Assembly (NCBI GenBank): GCA_964444365.1
Contig: CAYUHJ010000002.1
Coordinates: 1 to 64,000 of the forward strand
Direction of reading: 5' to 3'
Length of the DNA stretch: 64,000 nt
Source: CAYUHJ01 sp964444365
GTDB lineage: Bacteria; Planctomycetota; Planctomycetia; Gemmatales; Gemmataceae
Part shown: positions 24,902 to 33,559 of the stretch, in pieces
Position numbering within the stretch: position 1 is the stretch's first letter
Layout: each line of letters starts with the position of its first letter
Made by a program: the position numbers and the translations under genes
Notes under the pieces: generated by a model
Database searches by the model: none
Told to the model about the DNA's origin: nothing
Seen by the model: only the letters and a program-made list of their open reading frames with translations

Positions 24902-25691
24902 ACGCGATCAGCTCCCCGCGGAGCACGGTCACCGCCTTGCCCGCGAGCCGGACCCGGTCCCCGGCGACGGCCACCTTCACCGTCCCGCCCCGCTTGGACG
25001 CCTGGAACCCGACCAGCTCCGTCTTCCCCAGTTTCCCCGCCCAGTACGGCCCCAGCGCACAGTGAGCGGACCCCGTCACGGGGTCTTCCGGAACGCCGAC
25101 GGCCGGGGCAAAGAACCGGGACGCGAAGTCGACCCCGTCGCGCTCGGACTTGGCCGTCACGATCACCCCGCGGGTCATGACCTGCCCGAGCCGGCGGTAG
25201 TCCGGGCGGATCGCGACGACGGCCTCCTCGGTCGGCACTTCGCAGACGTAGTCCGTGCCGGTGTGCCCGACGAACGTCGGGGTCAGGCCGAGGGCCTCGG
25301 TCAGCGCGGGCGGGGGGGTGCGGGGGCCGACCTTGTACGCGGGGAAGTCGAGGGCGACCCAGTCGCCGTCCCGCTCGGCGGTGAGCAGCCCGGACTTGCT
25401 GCGGAACCGGATCGTGTCCCCGGCGGGCACCCGGCCGCTTTCCCAGAGCGCGTGGGCCGCGGCCAGGGTGGCGTGGCCGCACAGGTCGACTTCGACAGCT
25501 GGCGTGAACCACCGGAGCCGCCACACGTCCCCCTCGCGGACGGGGAACGCGGTCTCGGACAGGTTCATTTCGTTCGCGACCCGCTGCATCCAGTCCGCGG
25601 GGCGGGGCTCCTCCGTGAGGCAGACGGCGGCCGGATTTCCGGCAAACGCGGCGTCGGCGAAGGCATCGACGATGAGGATGGGGGTGGCCAC
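24900..25691 (-). CDS. PhzF family isomerase-like protein
   Basis: This 263-aa protein belongs to the PhzF/diaminopimelate epimerase-fold family. Hallmarks are the N-terminal VDAFADAAFAGNPAAVC, catalytic Glu in NLSETAFPV, DLCGHATLAAAHAL, and PVTGSAHCALGPYW near the end. Such proteins isomerise or epimerise small molecules; the substrate cannot be told. The GTG at 25691 starts the family's N-terminal strand (ATPILIVDAF); the open frame further upstream is not conserved in character. It is a single gene, convergent with the DUF1549/1553 gene and divergent from rpsL. Confidence 0.88.
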   Translation of the reverse strand: MATPILIVDAFADAAFAGNPAAVCLTEEPRPADWMQRVANEMNLSETAFPVREGDVWRLRWFTPAVEVDLCGHATLAAAHALWESGRVPAGDTIRFRSKSGLLTAERDGDWVALDFPAYKVGPRTPPPALTEALGLTPTFVGHTGTDYVCEVPTEEAVVAIRPDYRRLGQVMTRGVIVTAKSERDGVDFASRFFAPAVGVPEDPVTGSAHCALGPYWAGKLGKTELVGFQASKRGGTVKVAVAGDRVRLAGKAVTVLRGELIA

Positions 25692-25902
25692 GGACGGGTC
25701 TCGTCTGGCGGGGGGAACGGAGAGGTGTGGTGTCAGTGTACCCCGCGTTTCGGCGGGGGCAAATCCGCACCCCGGCGGTCGGGTCCGCCCGGGTCCGCCT
25801 TGTCGGGCGGAAAAAATCCGCAACCTCCCCTGGAAGGGTCGGCCGGTTTTCGCTTAAATGCTGACTTCCGTCCCGGCGTGACGGCGGTCCCGAGGTTCAG
25901 GA

Positions 25903-26298
25903 ATGCCGACGATTAATCAGTTGATCCGCAGCCCGCGGGTTCCCCAGAAGTCGAAGCCGAAGCACCCGGCCGTGGACGGCTGCCCGCAGAAGCGCGGCGT
26001 CTGCACGGTCGTGAAGACCATGACTCCGAAGAAGCCGAACTCGGCGCTGCGGAAGGTCGCCCGGGTTCGCCTCTCGAGCGGGACCGAAGTCACCGCGTAC
26101 ATCGGCGGCGAAGGCCACAACCTGCAAGAGCACTCGATCGTGCTCGTCCGCGGCGGCCGCGTCCGCGACCTGCCGGGCGTGCGGTATCACATCGTCCGCG
26201 GCGTGCTGGACTGCCAGTCGCCCAGCAGCGTAAACACCGGCGACAGCCGCCGCAAGCAAGCCCGCTCGAAGTACGGCCAGAAAGTCGAAGGTAAATAA
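25903..26298 (+). CDS. rpsL: 30S ribosomal protein S12
   Basis: This 131-aa protein is S12 of the small ribosomal subunit, near the decoding centre. It begins MPTINQLIRSPR and carries the conserved core TVVKTMTPKKPNSALRKVAR, with the Lys of TPKKPNSA that is the classical streptomycin site, and GVRYHIVRGVLD. It is slightly longer than the usual 124 residues because of an extended C-terminus (GDSRRKQARSKYGQKVEGK). rpsG follows after an unusual 101-base repeat-rich spacer; fusA and tuf are not adjacent. Confidence 0.98.
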   Translation: MPTINQLIRSPRVPQKSKPKHPAVDGCPQKRGVCTVVKTMTPKKPNSALRKVARVRLSSGTEVTAYIGGEGHNLQEHSIVLVRGGRVRDLPGVRYHIVRGVLDCQSPSSVNTGDSRRKQARSKYGQKVEGK

Positions 26299-26306
26299 CC
26301 GAAAAC

Positions 26307-26396
26307 AGTTTCAGAGTTTCAGGTTTCAGAGTTTCACGTCGAACTCGGAACGGGCTCTGGATCTTGAAACTTTGAAACTTGAAACTTGGAACTTTC
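26307..26396. repeat. TTTCA-type heptad repeats forming an inverted repeat in the rpsL-rpsG spacer
   Basis: The spacer has four close copies of a GTTTCAG-like unit on the left (26308-26336) and several GAAACTT-like units, their near complements, on the right (26364-26395). The transcript could fold into a long AU-rich stem-loop. The right arm ends a few bases before the rpsG ATG at 26400, so folding could influence rpsG translation. The low GC content contrasts strongly with its surroundings. Confidence 0.75.
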
Positions 26397-26399
26397 CCG

Positions 26400-26876
26400 A
26401 TGGCTACCAAGAAGCGAACCGCCTCCGCCGACACGCTCGCCCCGGACATCCGGTACGGCTCGTTGCTGGCCAGCAAGTTCATCAACTGCATCATGAAGGA
26501 CGGCAAGAAGTCGACGGCCACCCGCGTCTTCTACGACGCCCTGGAACAGATCAAGAAGCGGATGCCGGACGTCGACCCGATCGAGGTCTTCACGGTCGCC
26601 GTGAACAACGTCAAGCCCTCCCTGGAAGTGCGGTCCCGCCGGGTCGGCGGGGCGAACTATCAGGTGCCGATGCAGGTGAAGGCGAAGCGGCAAGAGAGCC
26701 TCGCCATGCGGTGGATCATCGCCGCGATCCGCTCGAAGTCCGGCCGGCCGACCTATCTGCGGCTGGCGGAAGAACTGATGGCCGCCTTCAACAAGCAGGG
26801 CGAGGCGATGGCCAAGCGCGAGCAAACCATCAAGATGGCCGAAGCGAACAAGGCGTTCAGCCACTTCGCGTGGTGA
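26400..26876 (+). CDS. rpsG: 30S ribosomal protein S7
   Basis: This 158-aa protein is S7, which nucleates assembly of the 30S head. It begins MATKKRTASADTLAPD and has the core LLASKFINCIMKDGKKSTA, VFTVAVNNVKPSLEVRSRRV, GGANYQVPMQV and AMRWIIAAIRSKSGRPTYLR. The ATG at 26400 matches the family start; the ATG at 26379 lies in the repeat and is rejected. It is followed by a strong terminator, so rpsL and rpsG form a short operon here. Confidence 0.98.
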   Translation: MATKKRTASADTLAPDIRYGSLLASKFINCIMKDGKKSTATRVFYDALEQIKKRMPDVDPIEVFTVAVNNVKPSLEVRSRRVGGANYQVPMQVKAKRQESLAMRWIIAAIRSKSGRPTYLRLAEELMAAFNKQGEAMAKREQTIKMAEANKAFSHFAW

Positions 26877-26903
26877 TCGAGCCCGCCGAAAGCCCGACCG
26901 AGT

Positions 26904-26952
26904 GGCCGGCGACTGGTGCTCTTCGGGGCACCGGTCGCCGGCTCGTTTTTCT
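26904..26952 (+). terminator. Rho-independent terminator after rpsG
   Basis: A GC-rich stem (GGCCGGCGACTGGTGCTC with GGGCACCGGTCGCCGGCTC, few mismatches) closed by a TTCG tetraloop is followed by GTTTTTCTCC. It lies about 28 bases after the rpsG stop. Confidence 0.88.
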
Positions 26953-27126
26953 CCTGTCACGCCTCGGTCAACCTCCGGCAGGCCGTCCCAGCCTCTGGTC
27001 CTGCTCCGATCACTTTCCCGACCTTGACGCCTCGCAAACCCGTTTGCTCTCAGTACGCCGGGGGGCGGTGTTCGCCGGCCTTCGACATGCTGGAAATCCT
27101 CGGGGGTGCAAAGTCGTCACTTGAGG

Positions 27127-28062
27127 TCATCGGGCGAGACCCAACCGTGGCCAGTTCGGGACGACGACCGTCACATCCGTCGTGTCGAACGTTCCGAGCA
27201 CGCGCGGGGACCGGAGGTCGAGGCGGCGGCGGGTCGGCAGGCTGGGCGTCGCGGCGGGGAGGGTCCGCGTCTCGCCGCCGGTGGCGACCGCGAGGGCGAG
27301 ACCGCCGGCCCGGATGACCACGGCCCGCCGTGGGGACGGGGGCGTCGGAGGCAAGCCCACCCAGACCGCCGCGTCGACCAGGGCGATCGGCAAATCCCGC
27401 CAGACCACGAGTTCGCGGAGGTGTTCCGGGGCCGACGGAACGGCCGAGCCGGGGCCGGGGTCGAACACCTCCGCGATCATCCCGACGGGAACGCCCAGCG
27501 CGACGGCCCGCCCGCCCGGCAACTCGGACCGGGCGAGAAGCAACAGGCGGTCCCCGGCCGAAGCGGTCGCCGGGGTCGCGGCCGACGGGGCTGCGGGGGG
27601 CAGGGGCAAGTCCGTCCCGCCGCCCGCACGGGGGTCGAGCCGGTGCGGGTCGAGGACGACCAGCGGGCCGGCCTCGGCCAGGACGACTCCGGCGATCAGC
27701 CACGCCGCGACGGGGCCGACCGCGCCCGGGGGCGGGAGCAGGTGCCCCCGGTCGACCCGGGCCACCGGGAAGACGCGGTCGACGGCGAGGCCGAACTTCC
27801 CGTGCGCGGACTCGACCAGCACGATTTGCCCGGTCCGCGGGTCGGCCCCCTCGGTGTCGAGGCCCAGCCACGTCCCGAGCGGGTAGACCGGCCACTCCCC
27901 CCGGCGGGTCCGGACGACGCCGATCGCGTCCGGGGTGTCGGGCACCGGTTCGAGCCGGTCGCCCCGCTCGACGCCGACGGTCCGGGCGAGGTCGAACCCG
28001 ACCACGAGGTTCCCCACCGCGCAGCGGACGAGGTTCACGGCGGCGGTCGTCGCAACGGTCAT
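27127..28062 (-). CDS. Chemotaxis coupling protein with two CheW-like domains
   Basis: This 311-aa protein has an N-terminal CheW-like domain (about 8-145: LVRCAVGNLVVGFDLARTVG, IGVVRTRRGEWPVYPLGTWL, IVLVESAHGKFGLAVDRVF) and a second, more divergent one (about 170-305: LLLLARSELPGGRAVALGVP, AVVIRAGGLALAVATGG). CheW domains bridge chemoreceptors and CheA. It is the last gene of a minus-strand chemosensory operon and overlaps the Hpt-CheB gene by four bases (ATGA). Tandem CheW proteins can act as receptor-array adaptors. No CheA is encoded in the operon. Confidence 0.82.
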   Translation of the reverse strand: MTVATTAAVNLVRCAVGNLVVGFDLARTVGVERGDRLEPVPDTPDAIGVVRTRRGEWPVYPLGTWLGLDTEGADPRTGQIVLVESAHGKFGLAVDRVFPVARVDRGHLLPPPGAVGPVAAWLIAGVVLAEAGPLVVLDPHRLDPRAGGGTDLPLPPAAPSAATPATASAGDRLLLLARSELPGGRAVALGVPVGMIAEVFDPGPGSAVPSAPEHLRELVVWRDLPIALVDAAVWVGLPPTPPSPRRAVVIRAGGLALAVATGGETRTLPAATPSLPTRRRLDLRSPRVLGTFDTTDVTVVVPNWPRLGLAR

Positions 28063-29105
28063 CGCACATCTCCCGCGAAGCAGGACAAGAGTCGGGCGGC
28101 GATCCCGGCGGGCGAGTCGACCGCGCCGGCGGCCCCGAGCTGGACGGCCCGCAACGGCATCCCGTACACCGCACACGTGGCTGCGTCCTGGGCGAAGGTC
28201 GTCGCGCCGGCGGCGCGCAGGTCGGCGAGGCCTCGGGCCCCGTCCTCGCCCATGCCGGTGAGCAGCACCCCGACCGACCGCTTCCCGTAGACCTTCGCCG
28301 CGGAGCGAAACGCCACGTCGACGGACGGGCGGTGGCCGGACACCTTCGACCCGGTCCCGAGTTCGACCCGCCCGTCGGCCGCGAACTCGAGGTGGCGGTC
28401 GCCCGGCGCGACGAGGGCGACGCCGGGTTCGACCGGGTCGCCGTCGGCCGCTTCCCGCGCGGGAAACGGGGTCGACCGGGAGAGTTGTTCGGCCAGCGGC
28501 CGGGTGAACGCCGCGGGCAGGTGCTGGACGATCACAATGCCGGCCGGGAAGTCGGACGGCAAGCCGCACAGCAGTTCGCGGATGGCGGCCGGGCCGCCCG
28601 TCGAAGCGCCGATCGCGAGGACGCGCGCGGCCCCCGGCGGCAGGGGAAGAAAATCGAACGACGCGTCGAGACCCGGCGAGTCGGGACCGACCGTGCTCGC
28701 GGGGGGAACTGCGAACGGGCCGGTCACCAGAGTCCGCACCCGGTCGGCCGCGGTTGCCGCCCACTCGTCCACCCGGAACCCGTCCTCCCGGCTGCGGGTG
28801 AGGAAGGTCTCGATGTCGTCGACCACGCGCTCCATCCCGGCCAGCAACTCCGGGGTGCCGCTGTCCGGCTCGTGGGCCAGGCGTTCGAGCACCTCTTCCA
28901 GGTGGTACGCGACGTGGCTGAACTCCGCGAGCCCGACCATCGCGGACGCGCCCTTGATCGTGTGGACCAACCGGTGGGCTTCCTCCAGGACGTCCGGGGC
29001 GGTCGGCGTGCGGCGGAACTCCGCCAACCCCTTGCGGATCGCCGGGAGGTAATCGGTCGCTTCCTCGAAGAAGCCGACCAGAATCTCTTCATCGAACGGC
29101 GTCAT
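28059..29105 (-). CDS. Hpt-CheB fusion (phosphotransfer domain plus methylesterase)
   Basis: This 348-aa protein has an N-terminal Hpt domain (1-125) with phospho-acceptor H48 in LVHTIKGAS and a C-terminal CheB methylesterase domain (155-345). The catalytic triad is S168 (AIGASTGG), H195 (VQHLPAAFT) and D288 (TGMGEDGARG). The receiver domain that normally precedes the esterase in CheB is absent and replaced by Hpt, an unusual architecture. CheB removes methyl groups from receptors, opposing CheR. The gene overlaps the CheR gene by 17 bases and the double CheW gene by four. How the Hpt is phosphorylated is unclear, since no CheA or other histidine kinase is in the operon. Confidence 0.87.
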   Translation of the reverse strand: MTPFDEEILVGFFEEATDYLPAIRKGLAEFRRTPTAPDVLEEAHRLVHTIKGASAMVGLAEFSHVAYHLEEVLERLAHEPDSGTPELLAGMERVVDDIETFLTRSREDGFRVDEWAATAADRVRTLVTGPFAVPPASTVGPDSPGLDASFDFLPLPPGAARVLAIGASTGGPAAIRELLCGLPSDFPAGIVIVQHLPAAFTRPLAEQLSRSTPFPAREAADGDPVEPGVALVAPGDRHLEFAADGRVELGTGSKVSGHRPSVDVAFRSAAKVYGKRSVGVLLTGMGEDGARGLADLRAAGATTFAQDAATCAVYGMPLRAVQLGAAGAVDSPAGIAARLLSCFAGDVR

Positions 29106-29931
29106 CGACTTCTCCTCGCCCGGCCGACGGCCCGGGCCGGCGGTACATCCACACGTCGTCGAGGCGGACCGGGTCGAGCCCCGGCGGGGCGACCCCGATT
29201 CGTTCGACCGCCCCCAGAAACAAGTACCCGCCGGGGGCCAGGGCCGCGGCCAGTTTCGCCAGAATCGCGGCCTTCGCCTCCGGGCCGTAGTAGATCAACA
29301 CGTTCTCGCAGACGATCACGTCGTGCCCCGCGTCGCCCGCGGCGTCGGCCGTCAGGTCGAGCCGGGCGAACGACACGACGTTCCGAACTTCCTCGGTCAC
29401 GCGGACCGCGGTGCCGGCAACCGGCTCGAAAAACCGGTCCCGGTACGCCGGGGGCACCGACCGCGTCTCGAAGTCGCGGTACACCCCGGCCGCCGCCCGA
29501 TCCAGGTGCGACTGGCACACGTCCGTCCCCAAGACCCGCACGTCCCACCCGCGGGTCGCCTCGTCGGCGAGGCAGACCATGGCCAGCGTGTACGGCTCCT
29601 GCCCGGTCGAGCACCCGGCCGACCACAGTGACAGCCGGGTGTCACTCATCCCCCGCCGGCCCCGGATGTCCGGGAGGACGAAGCCGGTCAGGGCGGCGAG
29701 GCCGGGGCCGTCGCGGAAGAACTTCGTCTCCCCGTTCAGCAACTGCTCGAACAGGGCGGACCACAGCGCGGGCCGGCGGTCGACGGCCCGAAACAGGGCG
29801 TCCGGCGTCGTCCGGGCGATCTCGGCGGTGCTGTCGACCGCCGCCGCGAGCACCCGGAGCCGGCTGCCGAACGCCAGCCCGCACCGCCGTTCCACGTACT
29901 CCCGCCAGCGGTCGAGGTCGGCCGGCGTCAT
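29089..29931 (-). CDS. cheR: Chemotaxis protein methyltransferase
   Basis: This 280-aa CheR has the N-terminal helical domain (LDRWREYVERRCGLAFGSRL, NGETKFFRD) and the SAM-binding domain (LSLWSAGCSTGQEPYTLAMV, VLGTDVCQSHLDRAAAGVY, HDVIVCENVLIYYG). It methylates glutamates of chemoreceptors, here probably the MCP encoded 12 bases upstream. The start at 29931 gives a typical N-terminus. It overlaps the Hpt-CheB gene, so methylation and demethylation enzymes are made together. Confidence 0.93.
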   Translation of the reverse strand: MTPADLDRWREYVERRCGLAFGSRLRVLAAAVDSTAEIARTTPDALFRAVDRRPALWSALFEQLLNGETKFFRDGPGLAALTGFVLPDIRGRRGMSDTRLSLWSAGCSTGQEPYTLAMVCLADEATRGWDVRVLGTDVCQSHLDRAAAGVYRDFETRSVPPAYRDRFFEPVAGTAVRVTEEVRNVVSFARLDLTADAAGDAGHDVIVCENVLIYYGPEAKAAILAKLAAALAPGGYLFLGAVERIGVAPPGLDPVRLDDVWMYRRPGPSAGRGEVDDAVR

Positions 29932-29943
29932 CCGGGCCTCCGG

Positions 29944-32247
29944 TTACCGACCGCCGATCGCGCCGACCGGCCGGCCGTTCCCCACCCCGTTGCCGCCGGC
30001 CGGTCCGGCGAGGGACGAGGGCGTCGAGAACGTGCGATAGGTGTCCGGCAACTTGAACTTGCTGACCGACCCGCGGAGGGCGTCGGCGAGGCCGGCGAGG
30101 TCGCTCACCGACTCGGCGGTCTGCTTCGTCCCGCTCGCGGTCTGCTGGGTGATGCGGGAGATCTCGGACATGGCCTTGGCGAGCGCGTCCGACCCGCGGG
30201 CCTGCTGCTTGGCGGCGAGCGAGATCGACTGGATCAGCTCGGCGAGCCGGACCGACACGGCCTCGATCTCGGCGAGCGACTGGCCGGCCTGGTTCGCGAC
30301 CTTCGACCCGCCGACGACCTCCTGGATGTTCCGCTCCATCGCGGCGACGGCCTCGGTCGTTTCGCTCTGGATCGCCTTGACCAGCGCGGCGATCTTCTTC
30401 GTCGCTTCCGTCGACCGCACGGCCAGCCGCTCGACTTCCTCGGCGACGACGCCGAACCCGCGGCCGGCGTCCCCGGCGGCGGCCGCCTGGATGCTCGCGT
30501 TCAGGGCCAGGATGCTCGTCCGGTCGGCGATGTCGTCGATCAACTGCACGATCTGGCCGATCTCCTGCGTCGTCTCCCCGAGCCGCTTGATCCGCTTCGC
30601 CGTCTCCTGGGCCTGCTCGCGGATGCGGTTCATCCCGTCGATCGTGTTCCGGACCGCGGCGTTCCCCTGCTTCGCGTTCGTCAACGCCTGCTGGGCGACA
30701 CCCGACGACGTGACGGCGTTCTCGGACACCTGCTGAATCGAGACGGCCATCTCGTCAATGGCGGCGGACGTGTTCACGATCTGCTCGGCCTGGCTCTCCG
30801 ACCCCTTCGCGAGGTGGTCGGACGACGCATGAATCTGGTTGGCGGCGGTGCTCACCTGGATGCTCGTGTTCTGCACGCTGCCGATGATCTTGCGGAGCTG
30901 GTCGATCATGTGGTTGAACGAGTCCGCGATCGCGCCGGTCATGTCGGCCGTCACCTCGGCGTCGCGGGTCAGGTCGCCGTCGGCGACGCCGCCGACTTCT
31001 TCGAGCAGCTTCATGATCGACCGCTGGATCTCGTCCTTCTCGTCGCTCGACTGGATCAAAACGAGGGTCTTGTCGAGCGTCCGGTTGAGGGCGGCGGTCA
31101 TCTGGCCGAGTTCGTCGGCGGACAGGACGGCGGCCCGCGTCTTGTAGTCGCCGGCCTCGATCCGGTCGAACACCGTCGTCAGGTTCCGCACCTGGCCGGT
31201 GATGTTCCGGGCGACGGCGACCGCGACGACGGCGACGACCATCAACCCGACGAGGGTCGCCGCGATGGCGTAGTAGTTCACCCACCGGTACCCGCTCGCC
31301 CGCCGCTCCAGGAGACCCACCAGAAGGGGGTCGGTGTCCTCGTACACCTTCGCGCCGGCCGCAATCGCCGCGGACCCGAGGGCGTACTGCTCGGCGGCCG
31401 TCACGCCGGGGTTTTCCCCGGCCAACAGCAGTCGGACCTTGGCCAGGAAGGCGTCGGTCTTCGTGGTGAAGTCCAGGACCGGGGCGTCCAGCTTGCCCTT
31501 CAGGGCGGGGTCGGCCTCGGCGGCCCGACGGACTTCCTTGTCGACCGCCGCCCGCACCCCCTCGATCTGACCGGTCAGCACGTTGAACCGGATCTTGTTC
31601 TCGTCCGTCAGGGCCGGGGCCTTCGGGTTCTTGGCCAGCACCCCCGCGGTCGCCCCGCGGAGCTGCCCGAGGTCTTCGACCGCGGGGACGACCCGCGCGA
31701 TCATGACGTCCTGGAGGTAGTAGGTCTCGGCGACCGGGTCGAGGGCGAGGGTCGAGAACTCCCACACGTCGGTGACCAGGTCGAGTAACCCGGCGATCAG
31801 GTCGGTGTGCCGTTGGAAGGCGGTCGGCGCGTCGAGCCCGCCGACCTCGCCGGAGAGCTTCGCCCACTCGTCCTTCGCCCTGGCCCACCGCTTCGTCTCG
31901 GGCGTCCGGAACCGGCTCCCGAGTCGGGCGTCGACCTTGTCGACCTCGGCGACGAGCTCGGCGACCTGCCCCGCCACCTTGGCCCGTTCGGCCTCGGCCG
32001 CCTTGTCGCCGTTCTGGACCCGGTTCGTCAGCCCCCGGTGCTCGGCGATCTTGACCGGCAGGTGCCGGAGAACCCGGAGGTATTCGAGCCCCTGGAGCTC
32101 GCTCTCCGCGATCGCGATGGCCTTGTTGTTCTGCGACACCACCTGGTACAGCAGCCCGATGATCGGGACCAGGAAGGGCAGCCCGATCAGGGCGCACTTC
32201 ACCCCCACGCTCAACCGCCCGAATCCGAACCGACCACTCGTGGCCAT
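29944..32247 (-). CDS. Methyl-accepting chemotaxis protein (PilJ-like)
   Basis: This 767-aa membrane receptor has a transmembrane helix at about 18-38 (CALIGLPFLVPIIGLLYQVV), a large external all-helical sensor region (40-325), a second helix at about 328-352 (YAIAATLVGLMVVAVVAVAV), a HAMP-like segment (ITGQVRNLTTVFDRIEAGDY) and a cytoplasmic signalling domain. The hairpin tip reads IADRTSILALNASIQAAAAG, and EVERLAVRSTEATKKIAALV resembles twitching-type PilJ receptors. A second HAMP-like region (GGVADGDLTRDAEV) precedes the signalling domain. The rest of the operon supplies CheR, CheB and CheW partners. The C-terminus is a Gly/Pro-rich tail without an obvious receptor-type pentapeptide. The signal is unknown; regulation of pili or motility is possible. 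Confidence 0.92.
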   Translation of the reverse strand: MATSGRFGFGRLSVGVKCALIGLPFLVPIIGLLYQVVSQNNKAIAIAESELQGLEYLRVLRHLPVKIAEHRGLTNRVQNGDKAAEAERAKVAGQVAELVAEVDKVDARLGSRFRTPETKRWARAKDEWAKLSGEVGGLDAPTAFQRHTDLIAGLLDLVTDVWEFSTLALDPVAETYYLQDVMIARVVPAVEDLGQLRGATAGVLAKNPKAPALTDENKIRFNVLTGQIEGVRAAVDKEVRRAAEADPALKGKLDAPVLDFTTKTDAFLAKVRLLLAGENPGVTAAEQYALGSAAIAAGAKVYEDTDPLLVGLLERRASGYRWVNYYAIAATLVGLMVVAVVAVAVARNITGQVRNLTTVFDRIEAGDYKTRAAVLSADELGQMTAALNRTLDKTLVLIQSSDEKDEIQRSIMKLLEEVGGVADGDLTRDAEVTADMTGAIADSFNHMIDQLRKIIGSVQNTSIQVSTAANQIHASSDHLAKGSESQAEQIVNTSAAIDEMAVSIQQVSENAVTSSGVAQQALTNAKQGNAAVRNTIDGMNRIREQAQETAKRIKRLGETTQEIGQIVQLIDDIADRTSILALNASIQAAAAGDAGRGFGVVAEEVERLAVRSTEATKKIAALVKAIQSETTEAVAAMERNIQEVVGGSKVANQAGQSLAEIEAVSVRLAELIQSISLAAKQQARGSDALAKAMSEISRITQQTASGTKQTAESVSDLAGLADALRGSVSKFKLPDTYRTFSTPSSLAGPAGGNGVGNGRPVGAIGGR

Positions 32248-32338
32248 CGCAAGTTCCCCTGGAGAGGAGTGCCGCGCCCGAACCCGGTGCGAGTCGGTCG
32301 GGCGGCGGATAGGAAAGAAGAATTCTGCCGACGATCGG

Positions 32339-33436
32339 TCACGTCGTCTGGCCGAGCTCCACGTCGACGGCCGCGAGGACGCGGCCGAGGTCGAGCCGCT
32401 GAATCAACCCGGCCGTGTCGCCCCCGGCGAGCCCCAGGACGAATCGGCCGCGCGTGTCGTCGGCGAGGTCCCCCGGCAGGTCGGCCCCGGCCGCCAGCGA
32501 GCGGATGCCGACGACGTCGTCGGCGAGGAGGCCGAGGCCGTCGTCGTCGTCGGCCGGTCGGACCACGATCAAGGCCCGGGCCGCCGCGCCGGTGGCCACC
32601 CCGAGCAAGTCCCCGAGGACCACCACCGGGACGAGGTCGCCGCGGACGTTCGCCACCCCCGCGAGCCAGGGGGGCATGCCGGGGACCGGCGTGAGCCCGG
32701 CCGGTCGGGACACTTCCGAAACGTCCGCCAGCCCCAGCGCAAACCGATTCTCACCGACCCGGAACACGAGGTGGGGCACGCCCGACTCGTCCTGCCGAGT
32801 TCCGGCGGACAGGTCGTCGGTCTCCGCCCCGAGCCCGGCCAGGAGGTCCGCCAGTGCCTGGGTGCTGCCGGGGACGTCGCAGACGAGGTCGGCGGAAGCG
32901 GAGGCGGTCGCGCCCGCTACGGCCGCGGTCGCGGTCAGCCGAACGGAACCGGGGGCGAAGCCGACGAGCCGGGCGACCCCGGTCCACTCGGCCCCGGCCG
33001 CGAGTACGGGGATCGTCCACTCCGCGGCGACGCCGGATGCCGCCAGGAGTCCGCCGGCCGTTGCGGACCGGTATAGGACTTCCTCGGGGAGTCCGACCGA
33101 GACCGACACCGCGTGAGCCGGTGTGCCGCCGTTAGCCACCGTGACGGTCGCATCGAACTCGGCGTCCAGACGGACGACCGGGGGAACGTCGAGGCGGACA
33201 CGCAACACCGGGACGGCCGATGTTCGGGTCGCGACGCGGAAGCGGTGCGGGGCGGCCGGCCCGCCGGGGAACCGCACCAGCAGGCTGACCGCTTCCCCCG
33301 GCGGGACGGTCGAGAACTCCCAGACCACCCCGTCCCGGAAGGCTTTGGGTGGGATCGATGCGGACACGCCGGCGGCACCCGGCGGCGGAACGCAGGCGAC
33401 CACGAGGTCGGCGGGGGCCGGGTGGGCGTGCCGCAC
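32339..33436 (-). CDS. CheW-like protein with N-terminal beta-sandwich; possibly interrupted by a stop
   Basis: This 365-aa protein has an N-terminal part of about 190 residues resembling extracellular beta-sandwich repeats (VRLDAEFDATVTVANGGTPA) and a CheW-like domain from about 215 (HLVFRVGENRFALGLADVSE, PPWLAGVANVRGDLVPVVVL). The GTG start at 33436 has no ribosome binding site. Upstream, in the same frame, an ATG at 33538, 21 bases after the preceding stop, encodes 30 residues (ending DNVVIACDPDAAGAAV) before a single TAA at 33446-33448. The peptide resembles the sequence just after the stop (DLVVACVPPPGAAGV). The native gene may therefore span 33538-32339 with one in-frame nonsense codon. 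Combining such a sandwich with CheW is unusual. Confidence 0.68.
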   Translation of the reverse strand: MRHAHPAPADLVVACVPPPGAAGVSASIPPKAFRDGVVWEFSTVPPGEAVSLLVRFPGGPAAPHRFRVATRTSAVPVLRVRLDVPPVVRLDAEFDATVTVANGGTPAHAVSVSVGLPEEVLYRSATAGGLLAASGVAAEWTIPVLAAGAEWTGVARLVGFAPGSVRLTATAAVAGATASASADLVCDVPGSTQALADLLAGLGAETDDLSAGTRQDESGVPHLVFRVGENRFALGLADVSEVSRPAGLTPVPGMPPWLAGVANVRGDLVPVVVLGDLLGVATGAAARALIVVRPADDDDGLGLLADDVVGIRSLAAGADLPGDLADDTRGRFVLGLAGGDTAGLIQRLDLGRVLAAVDVELGQTT

Positions 33437-33559
33437 GACGACGCGTTAGACGGCCGCCCCGGCGGCGTCCGGGTCGCAGGCGATGACGACGTTATCCACC
33501 CGCCAGTCCGAGGGACGGGCGGCTTCCGGTGCGGTCATGGGAGAGGGTTCCGCAAGGGG

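Noticed and set aside
26299..26399. CRISPR array in the rpsL-rpsG spacer
   Set aside because: The repeat units are only seven to eight bases with no spacers; it is a simple palindromic repeat, and no cas genes are near.
33446..33448. Selenocysteine or programmed readthrough at the in-frame stop of the CheW-like gene
   Set aside because: The codon is TAA, not TGA, and no SECIS-like hairpin was seen; a mutation or sequencing error is simpler.
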